A DNA stretch of 64,000 nucleotides from Brevibacillus brevis. GTDB lineage: Bacteria; Bacillota; Bacilli; Brevibacillales; Brevibacillaceae. Below are positions 31,479 to 40,485 of this stretch, in pieces (positions within the stretch are counted from its first letter, which is position 1; every line of letters begins with the position of its first letter). The notes under the pieces were generated by a model, which did not search any database, was not told where the DNA came from, and saw nothing but the letters and a program-made list of their open reading frames with translations. The DNA is taken from contig NZ_LR134338.1 of NCBI RefSeq assembly GCF_900637055.1, positions 5,229,001 through 5,293,000 of the forward strand, given 5' to 3'. The translations under genes were made by a program, and so were the position numbers.

Positions 31479-32813
31479 ATGGAACCTACTGTCGCAAGTC
31501 TCTCGTCTGCCATTGACGCCACATGGGTCATGGTCTCGGCCATTCTGGTCATTCTCATGCAGGTTGGATTCGCCCTGCTGGAAGCTGGTTCTACTCGCAT
31601 GAAAAACGCTGGTCACGTCGCAGGCAAAACGGTCCTTACCTTCGGCATCTGCTCGATTGCCTTTTGGGCGTTGGGCTTTGGGCTGACGTTTGGAGACGGC
31701 AACTCTTTCATCGGACTTTCCGGATTCTTTTTTGACGGCATGCAAAAAGACGCTTTCTCCGCTTTTTCCGCTGCAACTGTTCCTATCTCGATTCTCTTCC
31801 TCTTTCAACTCGCTTTTGCAGCCGTTTCACTCGCGATCGCCTGGGGCGGTTTTGCTGAACGCGCCAAGCTGTCCATTTATTTTATTTTCAGCGTACTGTT
31901 TACTGTCCTCATCTATCCTGTCGTCGGTCACTGGGTATGGGGCGGCGGTTGGTTGGCACAGCTCGGAATGCAAGACTTCGCTGGTTCTACAGTTGTCCAT
32001 CTCCAAGGTGCCATCGTCGCACTCGTCGCCACTATCCTTTTGAAGCCTCGTATTGGAAAATACAATCGCGACGGCAGCTCCAATCTGATTCCTGGTCACA
32101 ATCAGGTCTACTCTGTCTTAGGTGTTCTGTTTCTTTGGATCGGCTGGTTTGGCTTTAACGCCGGCTCCACGCTCGGCAGCACATCAGGATTTTTCGGCTA
32201 TATCGCCGTTACTACCAATCTCGCTACCGCAGCAGGCGCTGTCGCCGCTCTCGCTATCTCCTGGATCGTCATGGGAAAAGCAGATATTCCAAGCATGCTC
32301 AACGGCGTCCTCGCTGCTCTCGTCGCGATTACAGCATCCTGCGCCTTCGTCGATCCGTGGGCAGCTGTCGTGATCGGTGCTGTGTCAGGTATTCTCACAT
32401 TCTATACATCCATTTGGTTTGACCGCATGGGGATTGATGATCCTGTCTTTGCTTTTTCCGTGCATGGGGTGGCTGGCATTTGGGGAACGTTGTCCACGGG
32501 TTTATTCGCTACCCCGGAGCTTGCCGAAAAGGTCGGCGTTGGCGGTCCTGGGCTGTTTTATGGCGGCGGTCTGCATCAGTTAGGGGTTCAGGCCTTGGGC
32601 TTGGCTGGCTCCGCGCTCTATGTTTTCATAATAGCCTTCATCATTTTGTATGTATTAAAAGTAACCATTGGCCTGCGAGTTACTGAAGAGGAAGAGGTGG
32701 TTGGTCTTGACCTTAGCGAACACGGGGGATACGGCTATCCCGAACTACTCCAGCCTGAACGCGTACGACCGGCTGCACCTACCCAAAGCAGCACCTCTCA
32801 CTCTCTCACCTGA
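31479..32813 (+). CDS. amt: ammonium transporter Amt
   Basis: The 444-residue Amt/Rh channel has about 11 helices and begins MEPTVASLSSAIDATWVMVSAILVILMQVGFALLEAG. The pore motifs include WGGGWLAQLGMQDFAGSTVVHLQG with the first pore histidine region, and FSVHGVAGIWGTLSTG with the second. The cytoplasmic tail is longer than usual and Pro/Ser/Thr-rich (QPERVRPAAPTQSS). No glnK (PII) gene is adjacent. Instead a GlnD-like nucleotidyltransferase gene overlaps its 3' end. Two perfect GlnR/TnrA sites predict nitrogen control. Confidence 0.95.
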   Translation: MEPTVASLSSAIDATWVMVSAILVILMQVGFALLEAGSTRMKNAGHVAGKTVLTFGICSIAFWALGFGLTFGDGNSFIGLSGFFFDGMQKDAFSAFSAATVPISILFLFQLAFAAVSLAIAWGGFAERAKLSIYFIFSVLFTVLIYPVVGHWVWGGGWLAQLGMQDFAGSTVVHLQGAIVALVATILLKPRIGKYNRDGSSNLIPGHNQVYSVLGVLFLWIGWFGFNAGSTLGSTSGFFGYIAVTTNLATAAGAVAALAISWIVMGKADIPSMLNGVLAALVAITASCAFVDPWAAVVIGAVSGILTFYTSIWFDRMGIDDPVFAFSVHGVAGIWGTLSTGLFATPELAEKVGVGGPGLFYGGGLHQLGVQALGLAGSALYVFIIAFIILYVLKVTIGLRVTEEEEVVGLDLSEHGGYGYPELLQPERVRPAAPTQSSTSHSLT

Positions 32814-33876
32814 ACAAGTGGAAAAAATACGGAACGTTGACTCCTTTGACGAGCTGGCCTTGTTGCGACGAGAATTGTTGGACCCTACTCCGTTGCGTCC
32901 ATTGAATCGCGCAGGGGAGTTGGCTCCCTTTTCTATCGTCGTCAATCTGATTCACGACAATCTCATTCGACAAGGGGTGCTCCTCGCAGTGAACGATCTT
33001 GCCAAAAGAGGCTTGGGCACCCCTCCCGTCCCCTTTGCCTTTCTGCAATTCGGCAGTGGAGGCCGATCTGAGCAAGCACTCATCAGCGATCAGGATAACG
33101 GCCTTGTCTACCAACTGCCAGATCATCTGGGCGAGCAGGAAACTGAAAAGATACATGGCTATTTTCAATTGCTGGGGGCGACGATCGTTGCTGGTTTGGA
33201 GGTAGCTGGCTATCCTCCCTGCCAAGGGAATGTGACTTGCCTCTCCCCCAAATGGCGAGGCAGCACCGAACAATGGCTGGACCAAATAGACAGATGGGTC
33301 TCTCACCCCATCTGGGAGAACGCCCGTTATTTACTGCTCGCAAGTGACGTGCGTGTCTTATGGGGCGAATCCGCCATTTTTACTCCCGTCCATGACCGCT
33401 TCCGTCAATTGCTTGCAGGGAACGTCTTCTTGCTGAATCGACTGGTGAGCAATACGTTGCATTATCGGGTGCCACTCGGAATCTTCGGCAGAGTTTTACC
33501 TGAGGTCCATGGACGCTTCCGCGGCGCCATCAATGTGAAGTACGGCATTTATTTGCCACTGGTGAATTGCGTACGGCATTTTGCCTTGGCGCATGGCATC
33601 TTTGCCAGTTCTACCTTGGAGCGACTCGACCAACTCGGTGAAAAAGGAGTCTGGAGCAAAAGCTTTTGTGACGAGGTAGCCGCATACTTCCGGCAAATTC
33701 AAGGTTTGCGACTGATCGCTCCTCTCCATTGGGAAGATGGGCAATACACGAGTAATAGCTATATCAAACTAGGGGAGCTGTCTCCTGACACCCAAGTGAT
33801 GGTAAAACAGTCGATGAAGCTGGCGATCCGTCTGCAAAAAATGACAGAAAAGCTCCCATCCGTTTTTGGGGGATAG
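32707..33876 (+). CDS. GlnD-like DUF294 nucleotidyltransferase
   Basis: The 389-residue protein has the nucleotidyltransferase signature FLQFGSGGRSEQALISDQDNGLV (GSGGRSE at about 116-122, catalytic DxD at about 128-130), followed by a DUF294-type C-terminal domain. TTG 32707 is chosen for its GAGGTGG site, which makes a 107-nt overlap with amt; a GTG at 32818 would avoid overlap but lose conserved residues. Relatives are putative uridylyl- or adenylyltransferases, often paired with a DnaQ-like exonuclease as here. Cotranscription with amt points to a nitrogen-signalling role. Confidence 0.8.
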   Translation: MTLANTGDTAIPNYSSLNAYDRLHLPKAAPLTLSPEQVEKIRNVDSFDELALLRRELLDPTPLRPLNRAGELAPFSIVVNLIHDNLIRQGVLLAVNDLAKRGLGTPPVPFAFLQFGSGGRSEQALISDQDNGLVYQLPDHLGEQETEKIHGYFQLLGATIVAGLEVAGYPPCQGNVTCLSPKWRGSTEQWLDQIDRWVSHPIWENARYLLLASDVRVLWGESAIFTPVHDRFRQLLAGNVFLLNRLVSNTLHYRVPLGIFGRVLPEVHGRFRGAINVKYGIYLPLVNCVRHFALAHGIFASSTLERLDQLGEKGVWSKSFCDEVAAYFRQIQGLRLIAPLHWEDGQYTSNSYIKLGELSPDTQVMVKQSMKLAIRLQKMTEKLPSVFGG

Positions 33877-33887
33877 GAGGAGATTGC

Positions 33888-34595
33888 GTGGCAAAATGGG
33901 ACTTATTCGGTCGCATTTGGCATATGAGCCGGGCTATGTCACCTATAGCAGATGACAAACAGCACATCGCCTATTTGCGCTCTATCTCAAAAGTGAATAA
34001 ACCAGTCGATTCCAGTGCCGATATTCCTCTACACGATCTGGAGGTTGTCGTCATCGATCTGGAAACGACCGGTTTTTATCCCGATCACGGAGACGCGATT
34101 ATATCGATGGGAGCAGTCGCCATGAGAGGAGAACACCTCCTCCTCGGCGACTCTTTTTATACGTTGGTCAATCCCGGTCGGACGATTCCTCCTCACATCC
34201 GCTCTCTCACCGGGATTACCGATGATATGGTTGCCGATGCCCCTGAGCTGTTAGAGGCTTTGTCCCGTTTTTTTCAATTCGTTGGAGATCGTCCGCTCGT
34301 TGCCCATCATTCTCGCCATGAGCGTGAATTTTTACGATCTGGACTTTGGAAAACGAGCCGGCGTCCGTTTACCCATCGCATGCTGGATACGATGCTGCTC
34401 ATCCGATTGTTAAATAATCCGATTGGCAACGGCTCGCTGGACGCCCTCTGTGCGGCACACGATATCCCGATCTCACGCAGGCATCACGCTTACTGTGACG
34501 CTGTTGCCGCTGGTACGCTCTGGGCGAAGTATTTGATGAAAGCACAATCCCTAGGCTTTACAAACCTGCGGCAGGTTTACGAGGCCGTACGCTAG
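33888..34595 (+). CDS. DnaQ-like 3'-5' exonuclease
   Basis: The 235-residue protein begins at GTG 33888 behind AGGAGGAG. After about 50 leading residues comes a DEDDh exonuclease fold. Exo I is VVVIDLETTG (D57, E59), Exo II is in PLVAHHSRHEREFL, and Exo III has the catalytic pair in HHAYCDAVAAG. It is not a polymerase subunit in context but the partner commonly found beside DUF294 nucleotidyltransferases. It probably removes nucleotides from a protein, RNA or small-molecule adduct made by that enzyme; this pairing is inferred, not shown. Confidence 0.85.
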   Translation: MAKWDLFGRIWHMSRAMSPIADDKQHIAYLRSISKVNKPVDSSADIPLHDLEVVVIDLETTGFYPDHGDAIISMGAVAMRGEHLLLGDSFYTLVNPGRTIPPHIRSLTGITDDMVADAPELLEALSRFFQFVGDRPLVAHHSRHEREFLRSGLWKTSRRPFTHRMLDTMLLIRLLNNPIGNGSLDALCAAHDIPISRRHHAYCDAVAAGTLWAKYLMKAQSLGFTNLRQVYEAVR

Positions 34596-34649
34596 AATTA
34601 GTTCGAATCGTTCAACAAGTCCTACCAACCAACATGAGGAGAGAATATC

Positions 34650-35141
34650 ATGCTACAGATCAGAGACGCAGTTGTGGGTGACCTACCCGCTATGCTTGCT
34701 ATTTACAACTACGCGGTGGAAAATCTGGTTGCGACATTTGACTTGGAGCCACAGACGCTTGCCCAGCGCGAAGTGTGGTTTCATAAGCACGGTGACAGAC
34801 ATCCGATCATCGTCGCCGAATCGGAAGGGAAAGTAATCGGATATTGCAGCCTGTCCGTTTTCCGTGAGAAGCCCGCCTATCAAAAATCTGTTGAACTGTC
34901 TATTTATATCGCCCCTGATCAAAGCGGGAAAGGTGTCGGCACTACCTTGATGAGTGCAATTCTGGAGCGTGCCAGACAACTCGAATACCACACGATCGTA
35001 AGCGGAATCGTAGGCGGCAATGACGCCAGCGTGAAGCTGCACGAGAAGTTCGGCTTTACCTTGGCAGGGAAGTTTCAAGAGGTGGGATTCAAGTTTGGAG
35101 AGTGGCACGACGTTCATTTTTATCAATGGATGGTCAAGTAA
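34650..35141 (+). CDS. GNAT acetyltransferase, phosphinothricin-acetyltransferase-like
   Basis: This 163-residue protein has the Pat/Bar subgroup layout: IRDAVVGDLPAMLAIYNYAVENLVATFDLEP at the start, VELSIYIAPDQSGKGVGTTLMSAIL as the acetyl-CoA site, and VGGNDASVKLHEKFGFTLAGKFQEVGFKFGEWHDVHFYQWM at the end. Relatives such as YwnH acetylate amino-acid analogues like methionine sulfone or phosphinothricin. The natural substrate is unknown. It stands alone and is followed by a strong terminator. Confidence 0.9.
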   Translation: MLQIRDAVVGDLPAMLAIYNYAVENLVATFDLEPQTLAQREVWFHKHGDRHPIIVAESEGKVIGYCSLSVFREKPAYQKSVELSIYIAPDQSGKGVGTTLMSAILERARQLEYHTIVSGIVGGNDASVKLHEKFGFTLAGKFQEVGFKFGEWHDVHFYQWMVK

Positions 35142-35149
35142 CAGCATGC

Positions 35150-35190
35150 GAAAAGCCGACACCCCTTACAAAAGGAAGTGTCGGCTTATT
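35150..35190 (+). terminator. terminator after GNAT gene
   Basis: AGCCGACAC (35154-35162) pairs with GTGTCGGCT (35178-35186) and is followed by TATTTGTT. Confidence 0.8.
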
Positions 35191-35365
35191 TGTTATGAAG
35201 GAAGCGAATACTTAAAAGTGGCACATCTTAAGCCAGGGTCTAATCCCTTAGCCCTTATGATATTAGTGTAACCGACGGATGATTATAAGTCTATATCTTT
35301 TTGAAAATTTCCACTAAAGTAGGTGTACCTGGCCAGGGAATCAAAAAACAGGAGGTAAACCTGCT

Positions 35366-36619
35366 GTGCAATGGCTGTCATGGGATCTGAACCTGAAGAC
35401 CAGATTGATCGGCGAGACGCTTTTCAACCTATTGTTTTGGATGTACTTTCCCTTTCTTACCCTCCACTTTAGTGATACCTTTGGCAAAAATGTTGCCGGG
35501 TTACTCATGACAGTGCCACCGATTATGAGTATGATCGGCAATCTTTTTGGCGGCTATTTGGCTGATCGCTTTGGTCGTCGATATGTCATGCTGTCAGGAG
35601 CGTTTTTGCAGGCAGGCATGTTTGTCCTGTTTGCCTTCTCCCTCTCTTCTTGGATCGATTATCTTGCGTTTATTGGAATCGGGCTTGGCAAAGCGGTATA
35701 CAGCCCGGCGAGTTCTGCGATGGTTGCTGATCTCACCTCAGAAAAAGACAGACGCAAAATCTTCGCTACCTTTGTAACAGCCATGAACATTGGCGCCGTA
35801 TTGGGACCCGCTCTGGGGGCCATCTTTTTCTTTCAATACCGCAGTGAGCTGCTGTGGACTTGTGCGCTTGTCACTTTTTTGTATTCGATCGCGATCTGGA
35901 TCAATGTGAGAGAGACACTGCCACAGTCCGTTAAAAGCTCTGTCGCCTCCATCCATTTCCCTTCCGTTATGAAGGAGCAATGGCAGAGCTACGCCGTCAT
36001 TCTAAGCGACAAAGCCTTCGCCATCTATATTCTCGCAGGCATGCTGATTACGATTGCAATCGTGCAGCTCGATTTATTTTTGGCGGTCTATGTAAAAGAG
36101 TTCGTCCCAGCGCAGACACTGCTTTCGTGGAATGCCTGGTCGCTTTCGCTTAGCAGTACGGAGATTTTCGGATGGATGGTGGGTATAAGCGGCCTTCTGT
36201 TTGTTCTGTGCGCCCTGCCTGTTACCAAATGGTTCGAGCACTGGAGCGACCGGAATGTCTTCCTCTTATCCTCCTCGCTGTTTGGTGTGGGCATGTATTT
36301 GGTGGGATTCACGACGAATGCTTGGCTGTTGTTTGGATGCGTGGTCATTTTTACAGTAGGGGAAGTGATGCGAACTCCGGTCGAGCAGAGCTTCGTAAGC
36401 AAATACGCACCAGAACATGCACGAGGACAGTACATGGGTGCCGCTAACCTGCAGTACTCCCTCGGCCGCTTCCTCGCTCCCGTGACCGTCATTCTTTCAG
36501 AGTGGATCATGCCGATTGGCGTTTTCACGTTCATCTTGTTATGTGCTCTGTTGAGCGCGGTTCTTTACGTGAAGCTATTCCAAATCGTTCAGAAACGCGA
36601 GTCCTCTCCTTACAGCTAA
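35366..36619 (+). CDS. MFS transporter (MDR type)
   Basis: The 417-residue protein begins at GTG 35366 behind AGGAGGT. It has 12 helices, and the loop GGYLADRFGRRYVMLSGAFLQ carries motif A of drug:H+ antiporters. The central loop after helix 6 is of moderate length. The 180-nt region upstream holds no recognisable riboswitch. It is monocistronic with a shared bidirectional terminator at its end. Confidence 0.9.
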   Translation: MQWLSWDLNLKTRLIGETLFNLLFWMYFPFLTLHFSDTFGKNVAGLLMTVPPIMSMIGNLFGGYLADRFGRRYVMLSGAFLQAGMFVLFAFSLSSWIDYLAFIGIGLGKAVYSPASSAMVADLTSEKDRRKIFATFVTAMNIGAVLGPALGAIFFFQYRSELLWTCALVTFLYSIAIWINVRETLPQSVKSSVASIHFPSVMKEQWQSYAVILSDKAFAIYILAGMLITIAIVQLDLFLAVYVKEFVPAQTLLSWNAWSLSLSSTEIFGWMVGISGLLFVLCALPVTKWFEHWSDRNVFLLSSSLFGVGMYLVGFTTNAWLLFGCVVIFTVGEVMRTPVEQSFVSKYAPEHARGQYMGAANLQYSLGRFLAPVTVILSEWIMPIGVFTFILLCALLSAVLYVKLFQIVQKRESSPYS

Positions 36620-36635
36620 ACGACAGCAGAAAACA

Positions 36636-36677
36636 AAAAGTGGTTGCGCAGCCATAACCTCCTGCCAACCACTTTTT
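36636..36677. terminator. bidirectional terminator
   Basis: AAAGTGGTTG pairs with CAACCACTTT with T runs on both sides, separating the MFS gene from the convergent nadK operon end. Confidence 0.85.
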
Positions 36678-36687
36678 CATTCAGGAA

Positions 36688-37251
36688 TCACAATTTTTTC
36701 GGAGCTTCTAATTTCACAGGGTCAACCATTACTTTTATTTGTTCTGACGTTCCTTCGATCGTTACTTTCACATCGGAAACTACCATTTCTTTTGGCGTTT
36801 TTGCAACGTTGGTAACTGCAATGAACTGATCCAGCTCCGGAGTCCAGGTAAGTCCGGTAGCTTGGATCATCGCTTTCACTGTATGAACGTCAGGAACCCC
36901 TTCATACATGATACCGTTTATTGTTTTTTGATCGCCGCTCAGCATGACGCTTACCCATATCGCTTTTTCGTTTGCCGTGTTTTCTTGTTTTGGATAATAA
37001 AAGCGATAGAAGTTCGTTTTCTTTTCTAGCTCAAGCTGAAAGGGCAGCGTATGAATACCCTTCACAGCTAATTCTTCTTTTCGTTTGTTGTAATTACTCA
37101 AGTACGTCTCGGTTGTCATCTCTTTAAACGAGGAAGCAGAATGGGAGATGCTGTTTTCAATTGCAGTCGTTTGGTTAGACATTCCGAATACGGTAAGAGC
37201 AGCGACTACAACCATAGCTGTTACTGCGATGGAGACTACATATTTTTTCAT
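36688..37251 (-). CDS. exported protein of unknown function
   Basis: The 187-residue protein has an N-terminal hydrophobic signal or anchor (MKKYVVSIAVTAMVVVAALTVFG) and a mixed alpha/beta extracytoplasmic part without cysteines. It includes YPKQENTANEKAIWVSVMLSGDQ and ends in KVTIEGTSEQIKVMVDP. No family is recognised. It overlaps the YbaK-like gene by ATGA, so it is the last gene of the nadK-MOSC-ybaK operon. Confidence 0.75.
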   Translation of the reverse strand: MKKYVVSIAVTAMVVVAALTVFGMSNQTTAIENSISHSASSFKEMTTETYLSNYNKRKEELAVKGIHTLPFQLELEKKTNFYRFYYPKQENTANEKAIWVSVMLSGDQKTINGIMYEGVPDVHTVKAMIQATGLTWTPELDQFIAVTNVAKTPKEMVVSDVKVTIEGTSEQIKVMVDPVKLEAPKKL

Positions 37252-37736
37252 AATGGGTTCCCTTCTGCCGAAGCTGCATTGATTTCCTTCGCCCCTGTCA
37301 TCTCCACCAAGGCTTCATAAGAGACAGGTAAAAGCGATTCTGCTATACCAGCAGCCGTATAAACCACCGGGAAACGCTTCAAGGACAGATCCACAAATAC
37401 AGGCACTTCTTCCTGCAAGGCAAATGGACAAACCGCTCCAACACGGAAGCCTGTCATTTTTTCTACCTCTTCCGGCGAAGCCATCTTCGGCTTTCCTTGT
37501 CCAAACGCTGCCTTCACTTGCTTGGGATGGACACGTACATCGCCTGCTGCTACAAACAAGGCGAACTTCTCATCTACCCGAAACAAGATCGACTTTGCGA
37601 TTTGGCCGATCTCGACACCTAATGCCTGTGCAGCCACTTCAGACGTAGGCAACGGCTGTTCAAACAAAATCGGCTCGATGCTCGAATCATAGCGTTGTAC
37701 ATAGCTGCGAACCTTTTCCAAAGGGCTAGCTGTCAT
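37248..37736 (-). CDS. YbaK/ProX-type aminoacyl-tRNA deacylase
   Basis: The 162-residue protein has the YbaK fold: ILFEQPLPTSEVAAQALGVEIGQIAKSILFRV with the conserved Lys, GDVRVHPKQVKAAFG, and GFRVGAVCPFAL. These proteins hydrolyse mischarged Cys- or Ala-tRNAs; the exact specificity is not readable. Its first 11 nt overlap the end of the MOSC gene and its stop overlaps the next start, so it is in a tightly coupled operon. Confidence 0.88.
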   Translation of the reverse strand: MTASPLEKVRSYVQRYDSSIEPILFEQPLPTSEVAAQALGVEIGQIAKSILFRVDEKFALFVAAGDVRVHPKQVKAAFGQGKPKMASPEEVEKMTGFRVGAVCPFALQEEVPVFVDLSLKRFPVVYTAAGIAESLLPVSYEALVEMTGAKEINAASAEGNPL

Positions 37737-38469
37737 GCCCCGTCACTCCCATCTCTACTAAAAAAACGTCATCGCCTTGCGACACACTGCCTGCCGTGAC
37801 AACCGAAGCATAGACACCGAAGTGATTGTTGTGACGCTTGACGCATGCCTTCAATACGGCAGGAGTCATCGCCAACGTTTCTGGGTCGATATTGACATAT
37901 ACACAGCGTTCGCAGTGCTTGTTGACTTGCAAGGTCACATCATTGATTTTGATCTGTTTGCCCAGCCATTTGTCTTCCGCGAACGGCTCATCATCCTCCA
38001 GAACAACGACCAAATTCCCCCGAAAGCGTCGTGGATCTACCTGTTCTGCCCCAATCTGCCGCGCGATCTCTCTGAGAGATGCATCCGTGACCAGCAGAAT
38101 GTGGTCTTCCCAGTTCACGCCGCCTTCTTGCGGACTACTAATCATCGGTGTAATGGAGCGCTTCGCCGTCTCCGCGACATGGGCAAAAAAAGTATCATCC
38201 CACGTATGTACACTGCCATCTCGAGCTTCAATCCGAATCGGCGGGTACGCTTCTTTTCCTGTCCCTTCGCTCATGCTGGCATGATACCCGATAAGAGCGG
38301 GCACAACATCCGCACTGAGATACTTACCTTGACGGGCATTATCCAAAAAATAATAGGCACGGTCTCCATACAAGCCAAATTCATCGACCGTACTTGATGC
38401 AAGCTCTTCCCCTCGCATTCCTTTGACAGGATGACGGAAAATGGTCTGCAGTGTTCCTACTTTTTTCAT
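37726..38469 (-). CDS. MOSC-domain protein
   Basis: The 247-residue protein has an N-terminal beta-barrel (GTLQTIFRHPVKGMRGEELASSTVDEFGLYGDRAYYF). The MOSC domain follows, with FRGNLVVVLEDDEPFAEDKWLGKQIKINDVTLQVNKHCERCVYVNIDPET, including the conserved cysteine (CERC) that binds molybdenum cofactor. Relatives (mARC/YiiM/YcbX) reduce N-hydroxylated compounds. Redox partners are not adjacent. It lies 25 nt downstream of nadK. Confidence 0.87.
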   Translation of the reverse strand: MKKVGTLQTIFRHPVKGMRGEELASSTVDEFGLYGDRAYYFLDNARQGKYLSADVVPALIGYHASMSEGTGKEAYPPIRIEARDGSVHTWDDTFFAHVAETAKRSITPMISSPQEGGVNWEDHILLVTDASLREIARQIGAEQVDPRRFRGNLVVVLEDDEPFAEDKWLGKQIKINDVTLQVNKHCERCVYVNIDPETLAMTPAVLKACVKRHNNHFGVYASVVTAGSVSQGDDVFLVEMGVTGHDS

Positions 38470-38494
38470 TTGGTTCCCCTCCCCAACGCTTTCT

Positions 38495-39292
38495 CTATCC
38501 GGATATAAACGAATTGCGAACCCGCCCCCAAAATGTCAGTCGCTTGTAGCGGGCGAATTTCACTTTGTCTGGACCCACTCGGCAACGAATGGAACACACA
38601 TCTCTCCATACTGCCTGTTCGCGATCCAAGCCGATCATAATCTCGGGATTCATGACGATCAGCTCTACTTCATGATGCTTCGGCAATACGAGCGAGCTGT
38701 TGATCGTCCGATATGCTTGGTTATTGATCGAAGCGATCTCGGACAACTGAATCGCCTCAATGGACGGGTGAACAATCGCTCCATCCACCGCCTTGTTGTA
38801 GGCGGTACTTCCTGACGGTGATGAAACAATCAAGCCGTCGCCGCGAAACGTCTCCAGCTCATCGCCATTTATATAGACGCATGACACCAACGTAGACAGA
38901 TTCGCGTTACGCAAAACCATTTCATTCAACGCCCACTTTTCGTACTGCTTTCCATCTCTTGTGCTGATTCTGCATTGGACCGTCGGGTATTCCGCGATCA
39001 GAGGCTCATCGTTCATCAGACGCTCAACGAATTCGTCCAGCTCCTCGGGACGCCAGTCCGCATAGAAGCCGAGATGTCCCGTATGAATCCCTACATAAGA
39101 CGGCTCGATCCCGTATTGATGCACGGCCTCCAAAAGTGTCCCGTCTCCCCCGATGGACAACACCATATCCGGTTGCTCACCTGGTCCCTTCACAAAGGTA
39201 AACGGGCTATTGGCTGCATGCAGCTTTTCTTTTAATGCTTGTTCCACTTCTCGTGTATAATCGTCATTTCGCAGTACAGTCGCAATCTTCAT
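38495..39292 (-). CDS. nadK: NAD kinase
   Basis: The 265-residue enzyme has GGDGT at 48-52 and the second signature SPSGSTAYNKAVDGAIVHPSIEAIQLSEIASINNQAYRTINSSLVLP, both diagnostic for ATP-NAD kinase. It makes NADP from NAD in the cytoplasm. Its length and motifs fit the second Bacillus paralogue (YtdI type), though the paralogue assignment is not certain. It is the first gene of the four-gene minus-strand operon. Confidence 0.93.
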   Translation of the reverse strand: MKIATVLRNDDYTREVEQALKEKLHAANSPFTFVKGPGEQPDMVLSIGGDGTLLEAVHQYGIEPSYVGIHTGHLGFYADWRPEELDEFVERLMNDEPLIAEYPTVQCRISTRDGKQYEKWALNEMVLRNANLSTLVSCVYINGDELETFRGDGLIVSSPSGSTAYNKAVDGAIVHPSIEAIQLSEIASINNQAYRTINSSLVLPKHHEVELIVMNPEIMIGLDREQAVWRDVCSIRCRVGPDKVKFARYKRLTFWGRVRNSFISG

Positions 39293-39389
39293 GCTGGTCT
39301 GCCCTCACTTTTATCCTTACAAGCGGTCATATACGCTCTGTTGTTTGTTCTCACTATACCATAGGAAAAATCGACTTGCATAACACGTG

Positions 39390-39839
39390 TCACCAGCGGT
39401 CACTCTGAAAAGACTGCTTGCGAAATTGAGATAAACGTCTCTCTGTAGCTGGTGATATTTCCCGAGGAAGCTCATCCCATGCGAAAAAGCTCATTTCCGC
39501 TACTTCTTTGTCATCCTTATGCAATTCTTGGCCAGGTGTGAGGTCGACATGATACAAGGCAATGTGGTCTCGTTTCCCTTCCCGCTCACTGTAAAAAAGA
39601 TGGCAGAGGGTAAGTCCGTCCGCTCGTATTCCGCACTCCTCCCACAACTCCCTGCGAGCAGCATCCCCAAACGACTCTCCTCGCTCTACCCCTCCTCCCG
39701 GCAAATACCAGCCATGGACATACGTATGCCGAATTAACAAGACTCCCTTTTCTTCATCCGTTACAATGACACGAACGCCCAAGGTGAGAGGCTTGCGGAT
39801 TTTCCAATACCATTTCGCCACTGCATGGTACCAGGCCAT
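39390..39839 (-). CDS. Nudix hydrolase
   Basis: The 149-residue protein has the complete Nudix box GGGVERGESFGDAARRELWEECGI (GX5EX7REUXEEXGU). The ATG at 39839 lies after GAGGTGG and starts MAWYHAVAKWYWKIRKPLTLGVRVIV, as in relatives. It hydrolyses a nucleoside-diphosphate-linked compound of unknown identity. It is near but probably separate from yugN-like, since a terminator lies between. Confidence 0.9.
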   Translation of the reverse strand: MAWYHAVAKWYWKIRKPLTLGVRVIVTDEEKGVLLIRHTYVHGWYLPGGGVERGESFGDAARRELWEECGIRADGLTLCHLFYSEREGKRDHIALYHVDLTPGQELHKDDKEVAEMSFFAWDELPREISPATERRLSQFRKQSFQSDRW

Positions 39840-39904
39840 ATTTCCACCTCGCTTTTTCCATGTGCTACCATTCTTTAGCCACCTATATTTTCCCTGCCAT
39901 GAAC

Positions 39905-39934
39905 AAGAAAAAAACAGGCCTATCAACGGCCTGT
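39905..39934 (-). terminator. terminator after yugN-like gene
   Basis: On the minus strand ACAGGCC pairs with GGCCTGT and is followed by TTTTTTC. Confidence 0.8.
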
Positions 39935-39935
39935 C

Positions 39936-40334
39936 TCACGCAAGGCGATTCTCCAGCTCTTTGACAACCGCCTCTGCTTTTCGAATCCATCTCGAATCAA
40001 CCTGCGCGTCCTTGTCTATCGGCTCCTGAAACTGATTCATCAAACCCGAAGCGAGCGCCTCCGTGTAGCCGATATCTTCCTCTACCCCAGTCTGGTACAC
40101 ATGTCGGATCACAAACGGCCGCCCGAGTTCCAGCCATGCATCCGGGCTGTCGAGCTCGCCTTGCAATACTTTTACAGGCAAGCGCAAAAAGACCGTATTT
40201 TTATCATCCAGCGCCCGGTCGAAGTACCCTTGCTCATAATCCCAGTTGGATAATGTAAAATGCGGCTGAAGCGCTTCACGAAAATAGCCAAATGTCGCCC
40301 GCGTGCCTGGCAAGCTGCTGTTTATTTCTTTCAT
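39936..40334 (-). CDS. YugN-like family protein
   Basis: The 132-residue protein matches the YugN-like family in length and in segments such as ATFGYFREALQPHFTLSNWDYEQGYFDRAL, VFLRLPVKVLQGELD and LELGRPFVIRHVYQTG. The function is unknown; the family is confined to Bacillales. ATG 40334 follows AGGGATTGAAG; an in-frame TTG is 6 nt upstream. It ends at the terminator at 39905. Confidence 0.8.
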   Translation of the reverse strand: MKEINSSLPGTRATFGYFREALQPHFTLSNWDYEQGYFDRALDDKNTVFLRLPVKVLQGELDSPDAWLELGRPFVIRHVYQTGVEEDIGYTEALASGLMNQFQEPIDKDAQVDSRWIRKAEAVVKELENRLA

Positions 40335-40485
40335 CTTCAATCCCTGCCTTTATTTATTCTGTGAGAAACGTCCACCGTTTTGTTCGTAGTGTGTGACAAA
40401 AGACGAGGTTGTACTCTCACATCTACAAAAAGCAGCAAGCCTCTTAAGCCGTGATGGCCTTGAGAGGCTTGTAAATTCCCCACCA

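Noticed and set aside
34650..35141. Phosphinothricin or antibiotic resistance gene
   Set aside because: The protein belongs to the Pat/Bar-like GNAT subgroup, but such enzymes are widespread housekeeping acetyltransferases; nothing shows a resistance role.
35191..35365. Possible riboswitch upstream of the MFS gene at 35366
   Set aside because: The AGGGTCTAATCCCT-like segment gives only a short hairpin. No conserved aptamer motif of a known class was recognised.
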